Source: Methylorubrum thiocyanatum
GTDB taxonomy: Bacteria; Pseudomonadota; Alphaproteobacteria; Rhizobiales; Beijerinckiaceae
Length of the DNA stretch: 64,000 nt
NCBI GenBank assembly: GCA_014138645.1
Contig: JACJIB010000001.1
Coordinates: 496,001-560,000 of the forward strand
Direction: 5' to 3'
The stretch's first letter is position 1. Every line of letters begins with the position of its first letter. The notes under the pieces were generated by a model. It was not told the origin of the DNA, did no database searches, and was given only the letters and a program-made list of their open reading frames with translations. The position numbers and the translations under genes are program-made. Of the stretch, positions 36,291 through 44,597 are shown piece after piece.

Positions 36291-36642
36291 CGGCAGGAGC
36301 GCGTTACCGGACTGGCATACGACAACGGCCGCGCTGCGTCAGCAGGCAGAAGTGCAAGAGGGAGCAAGACGTCATTTCCCTGCGCGAAGAGGTCGAGCGA
36401 TCCGGTGGATACAGCCGGTACGGAACGATGGCGGCGCATCGTCAGATCATCGTGTTCTCGCGAGGGCAGCCAAGTGACCGGTTCGCCTGCTTTGGCCTGC
36501 ACTCCGGACGGATGCCTTGCGATCCGCGAAGGACCGTGTCCCGCCCTTAACAATCCTTCGACTATCCAAGCGGCGCGCGCTTTGACTTGGGGAAAGGCAC
36601 CCTACCGCTCCGCGCGAGCTGGCTGGGCGTGGGCGCTCCGCC
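36291..36642. other. Intergenic region upstream of the HWE kinase
   Basis: About 350 bases. Frames crossing it read as low-complexity shadows. It should contain the kinase promoter, but no consensus was identified. Confidence 0.5.
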
Positions 36643-36986
36643 TCAGCGAAGTCGGACCGAGACCGCGAACGAGGTGCGGATGCGGGCCTCCTCGCTTCCG
36701 TCCACGATGAGGGCGAGGCGGGAGGGGCGCCGACCCTCGGGCCACGCCGCCCTGTGCATCGACGGGTGGACGCGGTGCTGCACGCCGTGGACGGCGACCG
36801 GTCGCGCCGCGCCGGCGAGATCAAGGATGCCCTTGACCCTCAGGATGGGGGGCCGTGACGGGTGCGCAGCATCGACAGCCGGATCCCGAAGCCGGTCCCG
36901 TCGATCGGCCGCTCGCCCCTCCGCCCGAGGCCGAGCGGCGCTCCCGGTGCGCAAAGGCGCGCGCACACGCTGGCGAGCGCGGGGCA
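36643..36986 (-). pseudogene. CobW-family GTPase remnant, C-terminal domain, frameshifted
   Basis: Reading leftward, one frame gives GTGFGIRLSMLRTRHG (about 36855-36905), typical of the start of the CobW C-terminal domain. The neighbouring frame continues with ILRVKGILDLAG, PVAVHGVQHRVHPSMHRAAW and RRPSRLALIVDG down to a stop at 36643. The two pieces join at a run of six G on the plus strand (36847-36852), so a one-base indel broke the frame. The N-terminal GTPase part is missing: the Crp/Fnr gene occupies the place where it should be. CobW/COG0523 proteins handle metal cofactors, mainly zinc or cobalt. Confidence 0.72.
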
Positions 36987-37727
36987 TCAGGATCTCTCGT
37001 TCGCGGGACGCGCCGATGGCTTCCGGAACGGCCCGATCAGACGCTCGTACTCGGCCTCGGCGGGGCCGTAGCTGTTGCCTGCGAGGTCGCACAGCATCCC
37101 GCGGTCGCGGACGATGATCAGGGCGCGCCGGGCATGGATCGCGCCGTAGCCTTCGAGCGCCTGGATCGCGAGCGTCACGGTCGACCGCTGGGTCGCCAGC
37201 ATGATCGACAGGAAGTCGTGGGTGAGCGAGAGTTCGTCGCCCTCCAGCCGGTCATGCGCCATGAGGATCCAGCGGGCCAGCCGCTCCTCGACGGAGTAGG
37301 CGCCGTTCGACATCGCCGTCTGGCTCACCGTCATCATGACCGTGTGGGCGTAGCGCAGCAGCAGATCGTGCAGGGCGGGGCTGGCCCGGAGGGCCTCGCG
37401 GAACGCCGCGGCCCCGATCCGCAGCCAGGGGCCCCCGACCTGGACCAGAAGCTCGTGCGGGGCACGGTCCACGCCCAGCACGCTGGCCGTGCTGACCATG
37501 CCCTCGTGGCCGAAGCAGCCGACTTCGATCCGCCGCCCCTCGCTGGTGACGGCGACGTTCGACGACAGCCCGGCTTCCGGGAAGTAGACGAAGTCCAGCG
37601 GGTCGCCGACGGCCCAGAGGCGCTCGCCCTTGCGGGTCTCCACCCGCTCGAACTGCGGCAGGAGCGCGTCCAGCTCGCCCGGCGGCAGGGCCTGAAGCAG
37701 GCGGTTCTGCGGTGACGACACGCCCAT
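36987..37727 (-). CDS. Crp/Fnr-family transcriptional regulator
   Basis: 246 residues from an ATG at 37727; a TTG 13 codons upstream is possible, but GAGAGGGG fits the ATG. A cyclic-nucleotide-like domain (about 10-130, opening NRLLQALPPGELDALLPQFE) is followed by a long dimer helix and a C-terminal winged helix (about 165-230; LTHDFLSIMLATQRSTVTLAIQALE). There is no FNR-type Cys cluster, so oxygen sensing by iron-sulfur is unlikely; it is of the short Rhizobiales type with unknown effector. Its 3' end abuts the CobW remnant. Confidence 0.88.
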   Translation of the reverse strand: MGVSSPQNRLLQALPPGELDALLPQFERVETRKGERLWAVGDPLDFVYFPEAGLSSNVAVTSEGRRIEVGCFGHEGMVSTASVLGVDRAPHELLVQVGGPWLRIGAAAFREALRASPALHDLLLRYAHTVMMTVSQTAMSNGAYSVEERLARWILMAHDRLEGDELSLTHDFLSIMLATQRSTVTLAIQALEGYGAIHARRALIIVRDRGMLCDLAGNSYGPAEAEYERLIGPFRKPSARPANERS

Positions 37728-37805
37728 TTCGGCCCGGCCCCTCTCGTTTCCCTGCAGAAACGCCAAGCATGGACAGGGAGTTCGATCGCGTGAGGCGGCG
37801 TGCCG

Positions 37806-39041
37806 TCAGCCCCGCCCCGAGGCCGCGACCGGCCGCGGCGCGCGGCCGAGCGCGCGCCGCCCGGCGCGGCGGCGCAGGACATAGAGCGTCAGACCGGTGG
37901 CGAAGAAGCCGGGGAGGGCGAGCGCCGCGAGGCAGAACAGCAGGGCCATCGGCGCGCCGAAGAAGCGGCCGCGATGCACCTCCAGCATGTTGTCGGCCAT
38001 GCGCGGGCCGAGACCCGCCTCGGCGGCGCGCCGGTCGTCGAGCCCAGCGCCGGTGCGGGCGTCGTAGGTGGCCTCGTTGCGCAGCGTCGCATGCGGGGCG
38101 TGCCAGCGGATGCGGATCGTCCCCGCCTCGGGGCCCGGCAGCGTCAGGGTCGCGAGAGCGGCCGTATGCGTCGCCGAAAAATCCGCCCAGGCCTTGTCGA
38201 CCGCCGGGATTCCGTCGGGTGGCTTTCGATCGGACGACGTGTGATCGGATGACGTGTGATCAGCGGATTTGCGGCCGGATCCGCCCTCGGCGGGGCGCGT
38301 CTCGGCCCGATCCGGGGGCGCCTGTCCCGTGAGGAGCCATGTCGCGGCCGCGCGATACCCGTCGTAGGACCACCACAGGCCCGAGAGGGCGATGACCGCG
38401 TAGACCGGCAGCAGCCACGTCCCGGCGACGGCGTGAAGCGACCACCAGCGCGCCCGGCCGGGCCGGGCGAGGCTCGGCCGGAGCCAGACCCGCCAGCCGT
38501 GCCGTCCGGGCCAGCGCAGATACAGCCCGCTGCCGAGAAAGACGAGGAGGGCAATGGCGCACAGGCCGGTGATCGTGCGGCCCCATCCCTTACCGTCGCC
38601 GGGGATCAGCAGCCAGCGGTGCAGCGCCCGCACGGTGGCGAAGAACGCCTCCAGCCGCACGGGGCCGAGCACGGTTCCGTCCGTCGGGTCGGCATAGACG
38701 GAAGGTGGCCGTTCACCGCCGGCCCGGTCCCGGGCGAAGCGCGCCACGGCGCTCGGAACCACGCCGTGACCGGACGGCTCCGACAGGGTCAGCGCGGCGA
38801 CCCGCCGCCCCGAAAGCTGCGCCTCGATCCGCGCCGCGAGGGCCGAGGGAGTGAGCGCCGGCCGGTCCTGCGGTGCCGCGACCTGCACCCGGTCGCGGTT
38901 GGCGAGCGCGGTGATCGCCTCCTCGTAGCTCATCAGCGCGCCCGTGAAGCCCATCAGCGCGAGCACGAGCCCGGCGGTGAGGCCGAGTGCCCAGTGCAGG
39001 CGAAACAGAACGGTGCGGACGGGGGAGAGGGCTGCGGGCAT
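37806..39041 (-). CDS. PepSY-associated inner-membrane protein (iron uptake type)
   Basis: 411 residues. Membrane helices lie at about 15-38, 145-180, 195-225 and 365-390, with periplasmic PepSY-like stretches between. Family motifs: LFRLHWALGLTAGLVLALMG at the N-terminus, RALHRWLLIPG, and NMLEVHRGRFFG near the end. His residues in the helices fit the known idea that these proteins act as heme-bearing ferric-siderophore reductases. It follows the siderophore receptor gene on the same strand with 42 bases between, an arrangement typical of siderophore use. A 15-base tandem duplication lies in a loop (see repeat). Confidence 0.85.
   Translation of the reverse strand: MPAALSPVRTVLFRLHWALGLTAGLVLALMGFTGALMSYEEAITALANRDRVQVAAPQDRPALTPSALAARIEAQLSGRRVAALTLSEPSGHGVVPSAVARFARDRAGGERPPSVYADPTDGTVLGPVRLEAFFATVRALHRWLLIPGDGKGWGRTITGLCAIALLVFLGSGLYLRWPGRHGWRVWLRPSLARPGRARWWSLHAVAGTWLLPVYAVIALSGLWWSYDGYRAAATWLLTGQAPPDRAETRPAEGGSGRKSADHTSSDHTSSDRKPPDGIPAVDKAWADFSATHTAALATLTLPGPEAGTIRIRWHAPHATLRNEATYDARTGAGLDDRRAAEAGLGPRMADNMLEVHRGRFFGAPMALLFCLAALALPGFFATGLTLYVLRRRAGRRALGRAPRPVAASGRG
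38229..38258. repeat. 15-base tandem duplication inside the PepSY gene
   Basis: ATCGGACGACGTGTG (38229-38243) is followed by the same 15 bases with one change (38244-38258), duplicating HTSSD in a hydrophilic loop without breaking the frame. Confidence 0.8.
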
Positions 39042-39083
39042 GCGGCTCCGGAAGGATCGGGCGGGTCTCGGTCGGCATCGCCC

Positions 39084-41291
39084 TCAGTAGCGGGCCGTCA
39101 GGCTGGCGAGCACCGTCAGGGGGGCACCGGGCAGGTTGTTGAAGGTGTTGAACGGCTGCTCGATGTAGCGCCGGTCGGTGAGGTTGCGGCCGTTCACGGC
39201 GAAGCGCCAAGTCGGATCGATCTCGTAGAACACCGTCGCATCGAGACGGGCATAGGCGCCGACCTTGTAGGTGTTGGTGATGTCGCCGAAGCGCTCGCCG
39301 ACATAGGTGACGCCACCGCCGAAGCCGAAGCCCCGCAGGGGGCCGCCCTGGAACTGGTAGGTGGACCAGACGCTGGTGCTGAAGACCGGCGCCGCGGGCA
39401 GGCGGTTGCCGACGGGGATGAAGCGGTCCTTCGTGACCTCCGCATCGAGATAGCCGATGCCGCCGATGATCTTCCAGCCCGGCAGGATCTCGCCGGCGAT
39501 GTCGCCCTCGAAGCCCTGCGCACGCTGCTCGCCGGTGATGATCGAGAAGCCGGTATTGACCGGATCGGAAGCGGCGACATTGGCCCGCAGGATGCGGAAG
39601 GCGGCGCCGCTCAGCGTGAGCCGGTCGGGAATCAGGTCGAAGCGGGCGCCGACCTCGACCTGCTCGCCGGTCTCCGGAGGTGGGCTCGCCACGTTGAGGA
39701 TGTTGGCGCTCTGCGGGACGAAGGAGGTGGTGTAGCTGCCGTAGAGCGTCAGCGGCTCCACCGGTCGCCAGACGATCCCGACCCGCGGCGAGACGCCGGT
39801 CAGGTTCTGCTCCGGGGGGCGGGCCGCGTTGGTGGGCGTGCGCTGGAAGTAGAGCTGGTTGGCCGTATCGAACCGCACGCCCAGTACGAGTTGCAGACCG
39901 GGGAAGAACTCGATCTGGTCCTGCAGGTAGAGGCCGAACAGGCTGAGCTTCTGCCGCAGGTCGCTCTGGAGGCTCAGCGTGCCGACCTGCGGCACCGAGC
40001 CCCGGATCGGGTTGAGGAAGGAGACCGAGGTCGCCGCCCCTTGCGTCGTGAAGGGATGGCGGTAGCCGTCGACGATCTCGAACCCGGCGAGCCCCGTATG
40101 GCGGAAGCCGAACGGATCCTCGAACCGCACCAGCGCCTCGGTGCGGCTGTCGATCGAGTGGTAGATCGATTCCACCTCCGTCAGGCGCCGCGTCACCGAG
40201 GTGCCGGCGGCGTTGACGCCCGTGGCCCGGGTCGCGAACACGTCGAAGGCGCCCCACTGGCCGTTGATCGCCTGCCGCAGGGTCAGAGTCTCGTTGACGT
40301 CGTGCTCGGCGAGCAGGGTGATCGCGTTCGATTCGCCGTAGTAGCGCGACCACGGCTCGCCGTAGTAGCGGCGGACGTTGTCGAGCGGCACCCGGCCGCG
40401 GAAGGCGATCAGGCCCTCGTCGTACTGGCTGTGCTGACGGGTGAATTCGGCGTTGAGGTAGACGCGGGTCGACGGATCGGGATTCCAGAAGAAGGCCGGC
40501 GCGAAGAAGTGGCGGGAATTCTCCGGGCCGCCATAGTCGCGGAACGTGTCCTCGTTCTGGGTGCCGAAGCTGAAGCGGGCGGCGAGCCCCTCGACGCTCG
40601 GGATCGCCCCCGACACCGACCCTTGCGCGCGGCGGAAACCGAAGGAGCCGCCCTGGAGGGTCAGGTCGGCGGAGGGGGTGAGGGTCGGCTGGCGCGTGAC
40701 GATGTTGATCAGGCCGCCGGGATCGCCCTGGCCGTAGAGCACCGAGGCCGGTCCCTTCAGCACCTCCACCCGCTCGACATTGGCGAGATCGCGCTGGGTC
40801 GGCTGGAAGGAATTGGCCGGGCTCTGCACCAGCCCGTCGATGGCGTAGGTCTGGGTGCGGAAGCCGCGCAGGATGTAGGTGTCGGAGCGGCCCTGGATCG
40901 TGCCTCCCGGCTGGACGTTGCTGACATTGGTGAGCGCGTCGGTGAGGCGGACGCTCTGCTGATCGACCAGCACCTCGCGCGGGACGACCTGGATCGATTG
41001 CGGCGTGTCGCGCAACGCTGTGTCCGTCCGCGTCGCGGTGGCCGAGCGGGCGGCGCGGTAGCCGACGACGGGGCCGCCCGCCCGCTCGCCGCTGCCCGTG
41101 ACCGAGAGTTCGGCCAGCACCGCTTCGCCGGCTTCCGGCGGCACCGTCTGCGCGCGGGCGCCGAGGGGGAAGGCGAGGGAGCAGGCGAGGGAGCAGGACA
41201 GGGTGAGACCGGGCAGGAGGCTTGAACCGGCGAGCGGATTGAGCGGCCGACCTGTGTCGCGACCTGTTCTTCCCTGCGCTTCGGTGCCCAT
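39084..41291 (-). CDS. TonB-dependent siderophore receptor
   Basis: 735 residues from the ATG at 41291, which precedes a signal sequence (about 25-48, ending FPLGARAQ). Plug domain (about 75-200) with DTPQSIQVVPREVLVDQQ, YILRGFRTQTYAIDG and VERVEVLKGPASVLYGQGDPGG, then a 22-strand barrel ending in Tyr (SLTARY). These are hallmarks of the FhuA/FpvA-type hydroxamate or catecholate receptors. It lies just upstream of the PepSY protein, so ferric-siderophore uptake and reduction is the inferred joint job. No FecI/FecR pair is adjacent. Siderophore type is not predictable. Confidence 0.93.
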   Translation of the reverse strand: MGTEAQGRTGRDTGRPLNPLAGSSLLPGLTLSCSLACSLAFPLGARAQTVPPEAGEAVLAELSVTGSGERAGGPVVGYRAARSATATRTDTALRDTPQSIQVVPREVLVDQQSVRLTDALTNVSNVQPGGTIQGRSDTYILRGFRTQTYAIDGLVQSPANSFQPTQRDLANVERVEVLKGPASVLYGQGDPGGLINIVTRQPTLTPSADLTLQGGSFGFRRAQGSVSGAIPSVEGLAARFSFGTQNEDTFRDYGGPENSRHFFAPAFFWNPDPSTRVYLNAEFTRQHSQYDEGLIAFRGRVPLDNVRRYYGEPWSRYYGESNAITLLAEHDVNETLTLRQAINGQWGAFDVFATRATGVNAAGTSVTRRLTEVESIYHSIDSRTEALVRFEDPFGFRHTGLAGFEIVDGYRHPFTTQGAATSVSFLNPIRGSVPQVGTLSLQSDLRQKLSLFGLYLQDQIEFFPGLQLVLGVRFDTANQLYFQRTPTNAARPPEQNLTGVSPRVGIVWRPVEPLTLYGSYTTSFVPQSANILNVASPPPETGEQVEVGARFDLIPDRLTLSGAAFRILRANVAASDPVNTGFSIITGEQRAQGFEGDIAGEILPGWKIIGGIGYLDAEVTKDRFIPVGNRLPAAPVFSTSVWSTYQFQGGPLRGFGFGGGVTYVGERFGDITNTYKVGAYARLDATVFYEIDPTWRFAVNGRNLTDRRYIEQPFNTFNNLPGAPLTVLASLTARY

Positions 41292-42069
41292 CGCCGTTCC
41301 GTTTCGAGAGCCGGCTCCTCGAAGCCGATACGGCGCGTTTACATAGGTTGCCTCGCGAGCTGCAAGGATTGGATCCGGCGTTCTGCCAACGGCTCCCGGT
41401 AAAAGATAACTTGTTGCCAAGTAACAACAAATTATTTCAGGTCTAAACTGCGCCTTGCTGCGTACCGGGCTGCGATCTCGACACGCCGCGCCAGGACCGA
41501 TTGCCTCCGTTGATCACGGGAGCGTCGCGAAGCCGGGCGCCTCGGCTGCTCCGACTCCTCGGCGCGAGAGGCCGCCACGACGTTTGACCGCGACCGCCGA
41601 CAACCCCGATCCAGAGACAGCATTGTGAGACGAAATGCGTGCTTAATCAGACAAAAAGATCCAAATTGTAATCATGAGACGATTTTGCGAGAATATGGGA
41701 CGATATGAGGGGTCTCTGATTGAACTTGTTCTGAGTATTTAGGGGACGGGAAAGTCGGCTGCCTGTTGATGATGGCTTCGTTGGCGCGGTGAGCGCCTGC
41801 CTCAATCCGAGTGGCCGCATGTCACCGAGGACCACGCTCTCGTTTGCCGCACGGCCGAACCCGTGTGCCGGTGCTTTCGCCCTCGAAGAAGAGGCCCTTG
41901 CGGCGCAGGAGCGCTCTCTTCCGGACCGGGTGCCGGTTCGACGCGAGAGAACGCATCGAAGCAACGGCTTGGAGCCCCTCCCGATCACGAGGTCATCGGG
42001 AGCCGCTCCAGTCCGAAGCTGACATCGGCGTCTCCCCAAAATCCTATCGTCTCGAAGAGCCATCCTCCC
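41292..42069. other. Long non-coding region with an AT-rich core
   Basis: About 780 bases between the siderophore receptor and the DUF2336 gene. Bases around 41640-41760 are clearly AT-richer than the rest of the window, which hints at foreign or decayed DNA. A weak dyad (TTGTT-N7-AACAA, 41411-41427) lies about 120 bases upstream of the receptor. No intact gene or transposase fragment is recognisable. Confidence 0.5.
41411..41427 (-). promoter_or_regulatory. Weak dyad upstream of siderophore receptor
   Basis: TTGTT (41411-41415), seven bases, AACAA (41423-41427), in an AT-rich patch. An iron-regulator operator is possible, but the sequence does not match the usual RirA, Irr or Fur consensus. 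Confidence 0.25.
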
Positions 42070-43077
42070 TTGAGCAGCCTCGCCGAACTGGTCGACACGG
42101 TCGAGCAAACCCTCAGGACGGTCGACGCGTCGCATCATCGGCGGATGCTTCTCGGCGTGACCGACCTGCTCGTCGGCCTGTCCGCCTCGCTCTCGAACGT
42201 CCATTGGGAGACGTTCGATGAAGTGCTCGGACGACTCGTCAGTGCGGCGGAGGTCGATGCGCGGCAGGCGGTGGCCGAACATGTCGGCACGTTGGCGCAG
42301 GCGCCACCCGGCCTCGTCCGCCAGCTTGTCGCGGACAAGGCCGGCCTCGTTGCCGGGCCGATCCTCCGCAGCCGGATCGCATTGTCCGATGCCGTCCTGA
42401 TTCACGTGGCGCAGAGCCGCAGTCAGGACCATCTGGCCGCCATCGCCCAGCGGACCGTGCTCAGCGAGCCGGTCTGCGAGGCCGTGGCCGCCAAGGGGAA
42501 CGACGCCGTTCTTCGCATCTTGCTCGCCAATGCCGGCGCGCAGCTCTCGAACAGGACCCTGTTCCTCATGGCGACGCGCTTCGAGGACGAAGCCACGCTG
42601 ACCGCAGGGTTGGCACAGCGAATGGATCTTTTGCCGCGACAGCGGGCGGAGCTTCTGCGCGAGCGTCGCTACGAACGGGCGCGGGCGCGCATGAATGGCG
42701 GCGCGCCGCAGGCCTGGAAGGGCTCCAAAGCCGAAGCGGCGGTCGCCCTGCGAATCAAGATCGGCCTGGATGACGGCGACGTCCAGCATTGGCTGAGCAA
42801 TGGTCGTACGACCGAAGCGCTGCTCGCCCTTGCCCATCTGGCCCGCATTCCCGCCGACCACGTCTTCGCCGCCCACGCTTCCGCGGATCTTCGGCGCCTG
42901 ACGTTGTTCGTTCGCTGCGCAGGGCTCGGAACGGCGACGCTGGCTCGCCTTCTCTGCACCGTGGAGCGACCGGAGGCGCGGGGAGACCTCGGCAGGATCC
43001 TGTCCGCGTTCAGGGCCCTCTCCGTCGAACAGGCGCGCGCCGCCCTCGAACAGGAGGCCCTCATCGGCGAGGCCTAG
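42070..43077 (+). CDS. DUF2336 domain protein
   Basis: About 335 residues from a TTG at 42070. The reading frame is open to a GTG at 41863, but the first ~69 codons read like Arg/Ser-rich shadow sequence, and conserved-looking helical sequence begins SSLAELVDTVEQTLRTVD. The body is all-helical with HEAT-like pairs (VHWETFDEVLGRLVSAAEVDAR, VLSEPVCEAVAAKGNDAVL), as in alphaproteobacterial DUF2336 proteins of unknown function. No membrane segment or enzyme motif. The exact start is uncertain, as no good ribosome site is seen. Confidence 0.7.
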   Translation: MSSLAELVDTVEQTLRTVDASHHRRMLLGVTDLLVGLSASLSNVHWETFDEVLGRLVSAAEVDARQAVAEHVGTLAQAPPGLVRQLVADKAGLVAGPILRSRIALSDAVLIHVAQSRSQDHLAAIAQRTVLSEPVCEAVAAKGNDAVLRILLANAGAQLSNRTLFLMATRFEDEATLTAGLAQRMDLLPRQRAELLRERRYERARARMNGGAPQAWKGSKAEAAVALRIKIGLDDGDVQHWLSNGRTTEALLALAHLARIPADHVFAAHASADLRRLTLFVRCAGLGTATLARLLCTVERPEARGDLGRILSAFRALSVEQARAALEQEALIGEA

Positions 43078-43078
43078 A

Positions 43079-43122
43079 GCGCATTTTGACGAAGTGGAAG
43101 CCGCTTCGCCGAAGGAATGCGC
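43079..43122. repeat. REP-like hairpin element
   Basis: GCGCATT (43079-43085) pairs with AATGCGC (43116-43122), enclosing an inner hairpin GAAGTGG / CCGCTTC. It begins one base after the DUF2336 stop. Intergenic elements with GCGCATT ends and a GAAGTGG/CCACTTC core are dispersed in Methylobacterium and other Rhizobiales genomes from general knowledge. It may also serve as a transcription terminator. Confidence 0.55.
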
Positions 43123-43323
43123 GTCAAATCAGAGCCCTAGAGGCGCCGACCTGATGCAATCAGATCGGGTGCGGTTCGAGGCGTCCGGCAACCGTGCCGG
43201 GCCGCGAGCCCTCGCCTTGGCCGTCCTCTTGGGTCTACGATCGAGACGGTCGTTCCGAAGGGCGGTCCCCGGCTGTCGGGACGACGCTCCAGGAGCGCGA
43301 TTGCCGCCGCGGGGCGCACCGAC

Positions 43324-43824
43324 ATGCGACGCCTTCTCAAGTTCCTGCACACGATGGGGGCGGTCGGGCTGATGGGGGCGATGGCCTGCCTCATCGTCCT
43401 GCTGAGCCTCACCCCGCCGCCCGATTCGCTCGCCGGCTACGCCCTGATGCGCGGGGCGATGGGCGCCGTCGCCACCTGGATCTTCCTGCCCTCCCTCGCC
43501 CTGACGCTGGTCGCCGGGCTCCTGGCGGTCGCGCTGCATCCGGGTTTCCGCGAGGCGGGCTGGGCCTGGGTCAAGCTCGCCACCGGCGTGCTGGTGTTCG
43601 AGGGCGGCTTCGTCGGCATCCAGGGGCCGATGCAGGAGGAGGCCCGGCGCAGCGCCGCCGCGCTCCGCGGCGAGATCGATCCCGCCACCCTCACCGGCGC
43701 CCTGGCGGCCGAGCGCAACACGCTCTGGGTGATTCTCGCCGTCGCGGTGCTCAACGTCGTGCTCGGCATCTGGCGGCCGCGCATCCTGCGGCTTCCCCGC
43801 CCCGACCTGTCGCGGCCGGCCTGA
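43324..43824 (+). CDS. DUF2269-like integral membrane protein
   Basis: 166 residues with four hydrophobic segments (about 8-28, 48-70, 82-100, 130-148). It starts MRRLLKFLHTMGAVGLMGAM, typical of DUF2269 proteins with a conserved N-terminal Leu-His. The loop between helices 3 and 4 is acidic and charged. Function is unknown. It is 154 bases upstream of the molybdopterin oxidoreductase gene, but an EcfG-type promoter between them suggests they can be transcribed separately. Confidence 0.75.
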   Translation: MRRLLKFLHTMGAVGLMGAMACLIVLLSLTPPPDSLAGYALMRGAMGAVATWIFLPSLALTLVAGLLAVALHPGFREAGWAWVKLATGVLVFEGGFVGIQGPMQEEARRSAAALRGEIDPATLTGALAAERNTLWVILAVAVLNVVLGIWRPRILRLPRPDLSRPA

Positions 43825-43855
43825 CGGATTGCGCCTGCCCTGAGCGTCTTCGAGG

Positions 43856-43881
43856 GGAACGGTTTCCGGCGAAGTCTCGTT
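43856..43881 (+). promoter_or_regulatory. EcfG-type general stress promoter upstream of MsrP-like gene
   Basis: GGAAC (43856-43860), 17 bases, CGTT (43878-43881). This is the exact GGAAC-N16/17-CGTT consensus of the alphaproteobacterial extracytoplasmic sigma factor EcfG (PhyR regulon). It lies 98 bases before the start of the molybdopterin oxidoreductase gene. A nine-base pattern occurs by chance at low frequency, but its placement and a second copy before a csbD gene support it. Confidence 0.65.
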
Positions 43882-43978
43882 GCGGCCCCCGGGGACGTGT
43901 CGGATACAAGGGGTGCGTCCGCACGGCTTGCCGCAGGCAGGACGGACGAGACGGATCGCAGGACGGCGGAGGAGCGCG

Positions 43979-44584
43979 ATGGCGACGCGAGGCTTTACCG
44001 GGCGGCCCCCCGCCGCTTCGATCCGCGAGCGGCTTCCACCGGGCCAATACCTTACCGACGACTTCCCCGTGCTCCAGCTCGGACCGACGCCGCGCGTTTC
44101 GACCGAGGGCTGGCGTTTCACCCTGCGCCACGGCTCGCGGCCGCTGGCGAGCTGGAGCTGGGACGAGTTCGCGCAACTGCCCCGCACCCGCTGGGGCGGC
44201 GACATCCACTGCGTGACCAAATGGTCGAAGTTCGACACCGCCTGGGAGGGGGTGAGCTTCGACGACATCCTGGCGGCGGCCGGCCTCGAGGCGCCGACGG
44301 GCTTCCTCCTGGCGGAGAGCCACGACGACTACACCACCAACGTGCCGGTGGCGGATCTCACCGGCGGACGGGCGATGGTGGCGACCCTCTACGACGGCAA
44401 GCCGATCCCGCCCGACCACGGCGGCCCGGCCCGTCTCCTCGTGCCGCACCTCTATTTCTGGAAGAGCGCCAAATGGGTGAAGGGCCTGCGCTTCACGGAA
44501 AGGGACGAGGCGGGCTTCTGGGAACTGCGCGGCTACCACATGTACGGCGACCCCTGGCGTGAGCAGCGTTTCAGCGGCGACTGA
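43979..44584 (+). CDS. Cytoplasmic sulfite-oxidase-fold molybdopterin oxidoreductase (MsrP/YedY-like)
   Basis: 201 residues from an ATG at 43979 with GGAGGAG five bases before. The molybdopterin-binding domain includes the Mo-ligand Cys in DIHCVTKWSKFD, then WEGVSFDDIL, and GGPARLLVPHLYFWKSAKWVKGL, all characteristic of COG2041. Unlike MsrP/YedY there is no Tat signal and no membrane anchor, so it should act in the cytoplasm. It is followed 13 bases later by an FAD/NAD reductase likely to supply electrons, and preceded by an EcfG-type promoter. Substrate unknown: sulfoxides or other oxyanions are plausible. Confidence 0.85.
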   Translation: MATRGFTGRPPAASIRERLPPGQYLTDDFPVLQLGPTPRVSTEGWRFTLRHGSRPLASWSWDEFAQLPRTRWGGDIHCVTKWSKFDTAWEGVSFDDILAAAGLEAPTGFLLAESHDDYTTNVPVADLTGGRAMVATLYDGKPIPPDHGGPARLLVPHLYFWKSAKWVKGLRFTERDEAGFWELRGYHMYGDPWREQRFSGD

Positions 44585-44597
44585 AGGATGGCCCGAC

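Noticed and set aside
36278..36553. 91-codon minus-strand frame upstream of the HWE kinase
   Set aside because: Overlaps the kinase start, has no ribosome site and no recognisable sequence.
38256..41225. 989-codon open frame opposite the PepSY and siderophore receptor genes
   Set aside because: Low-complexity shadow spanning two genuine minus-strand genes.
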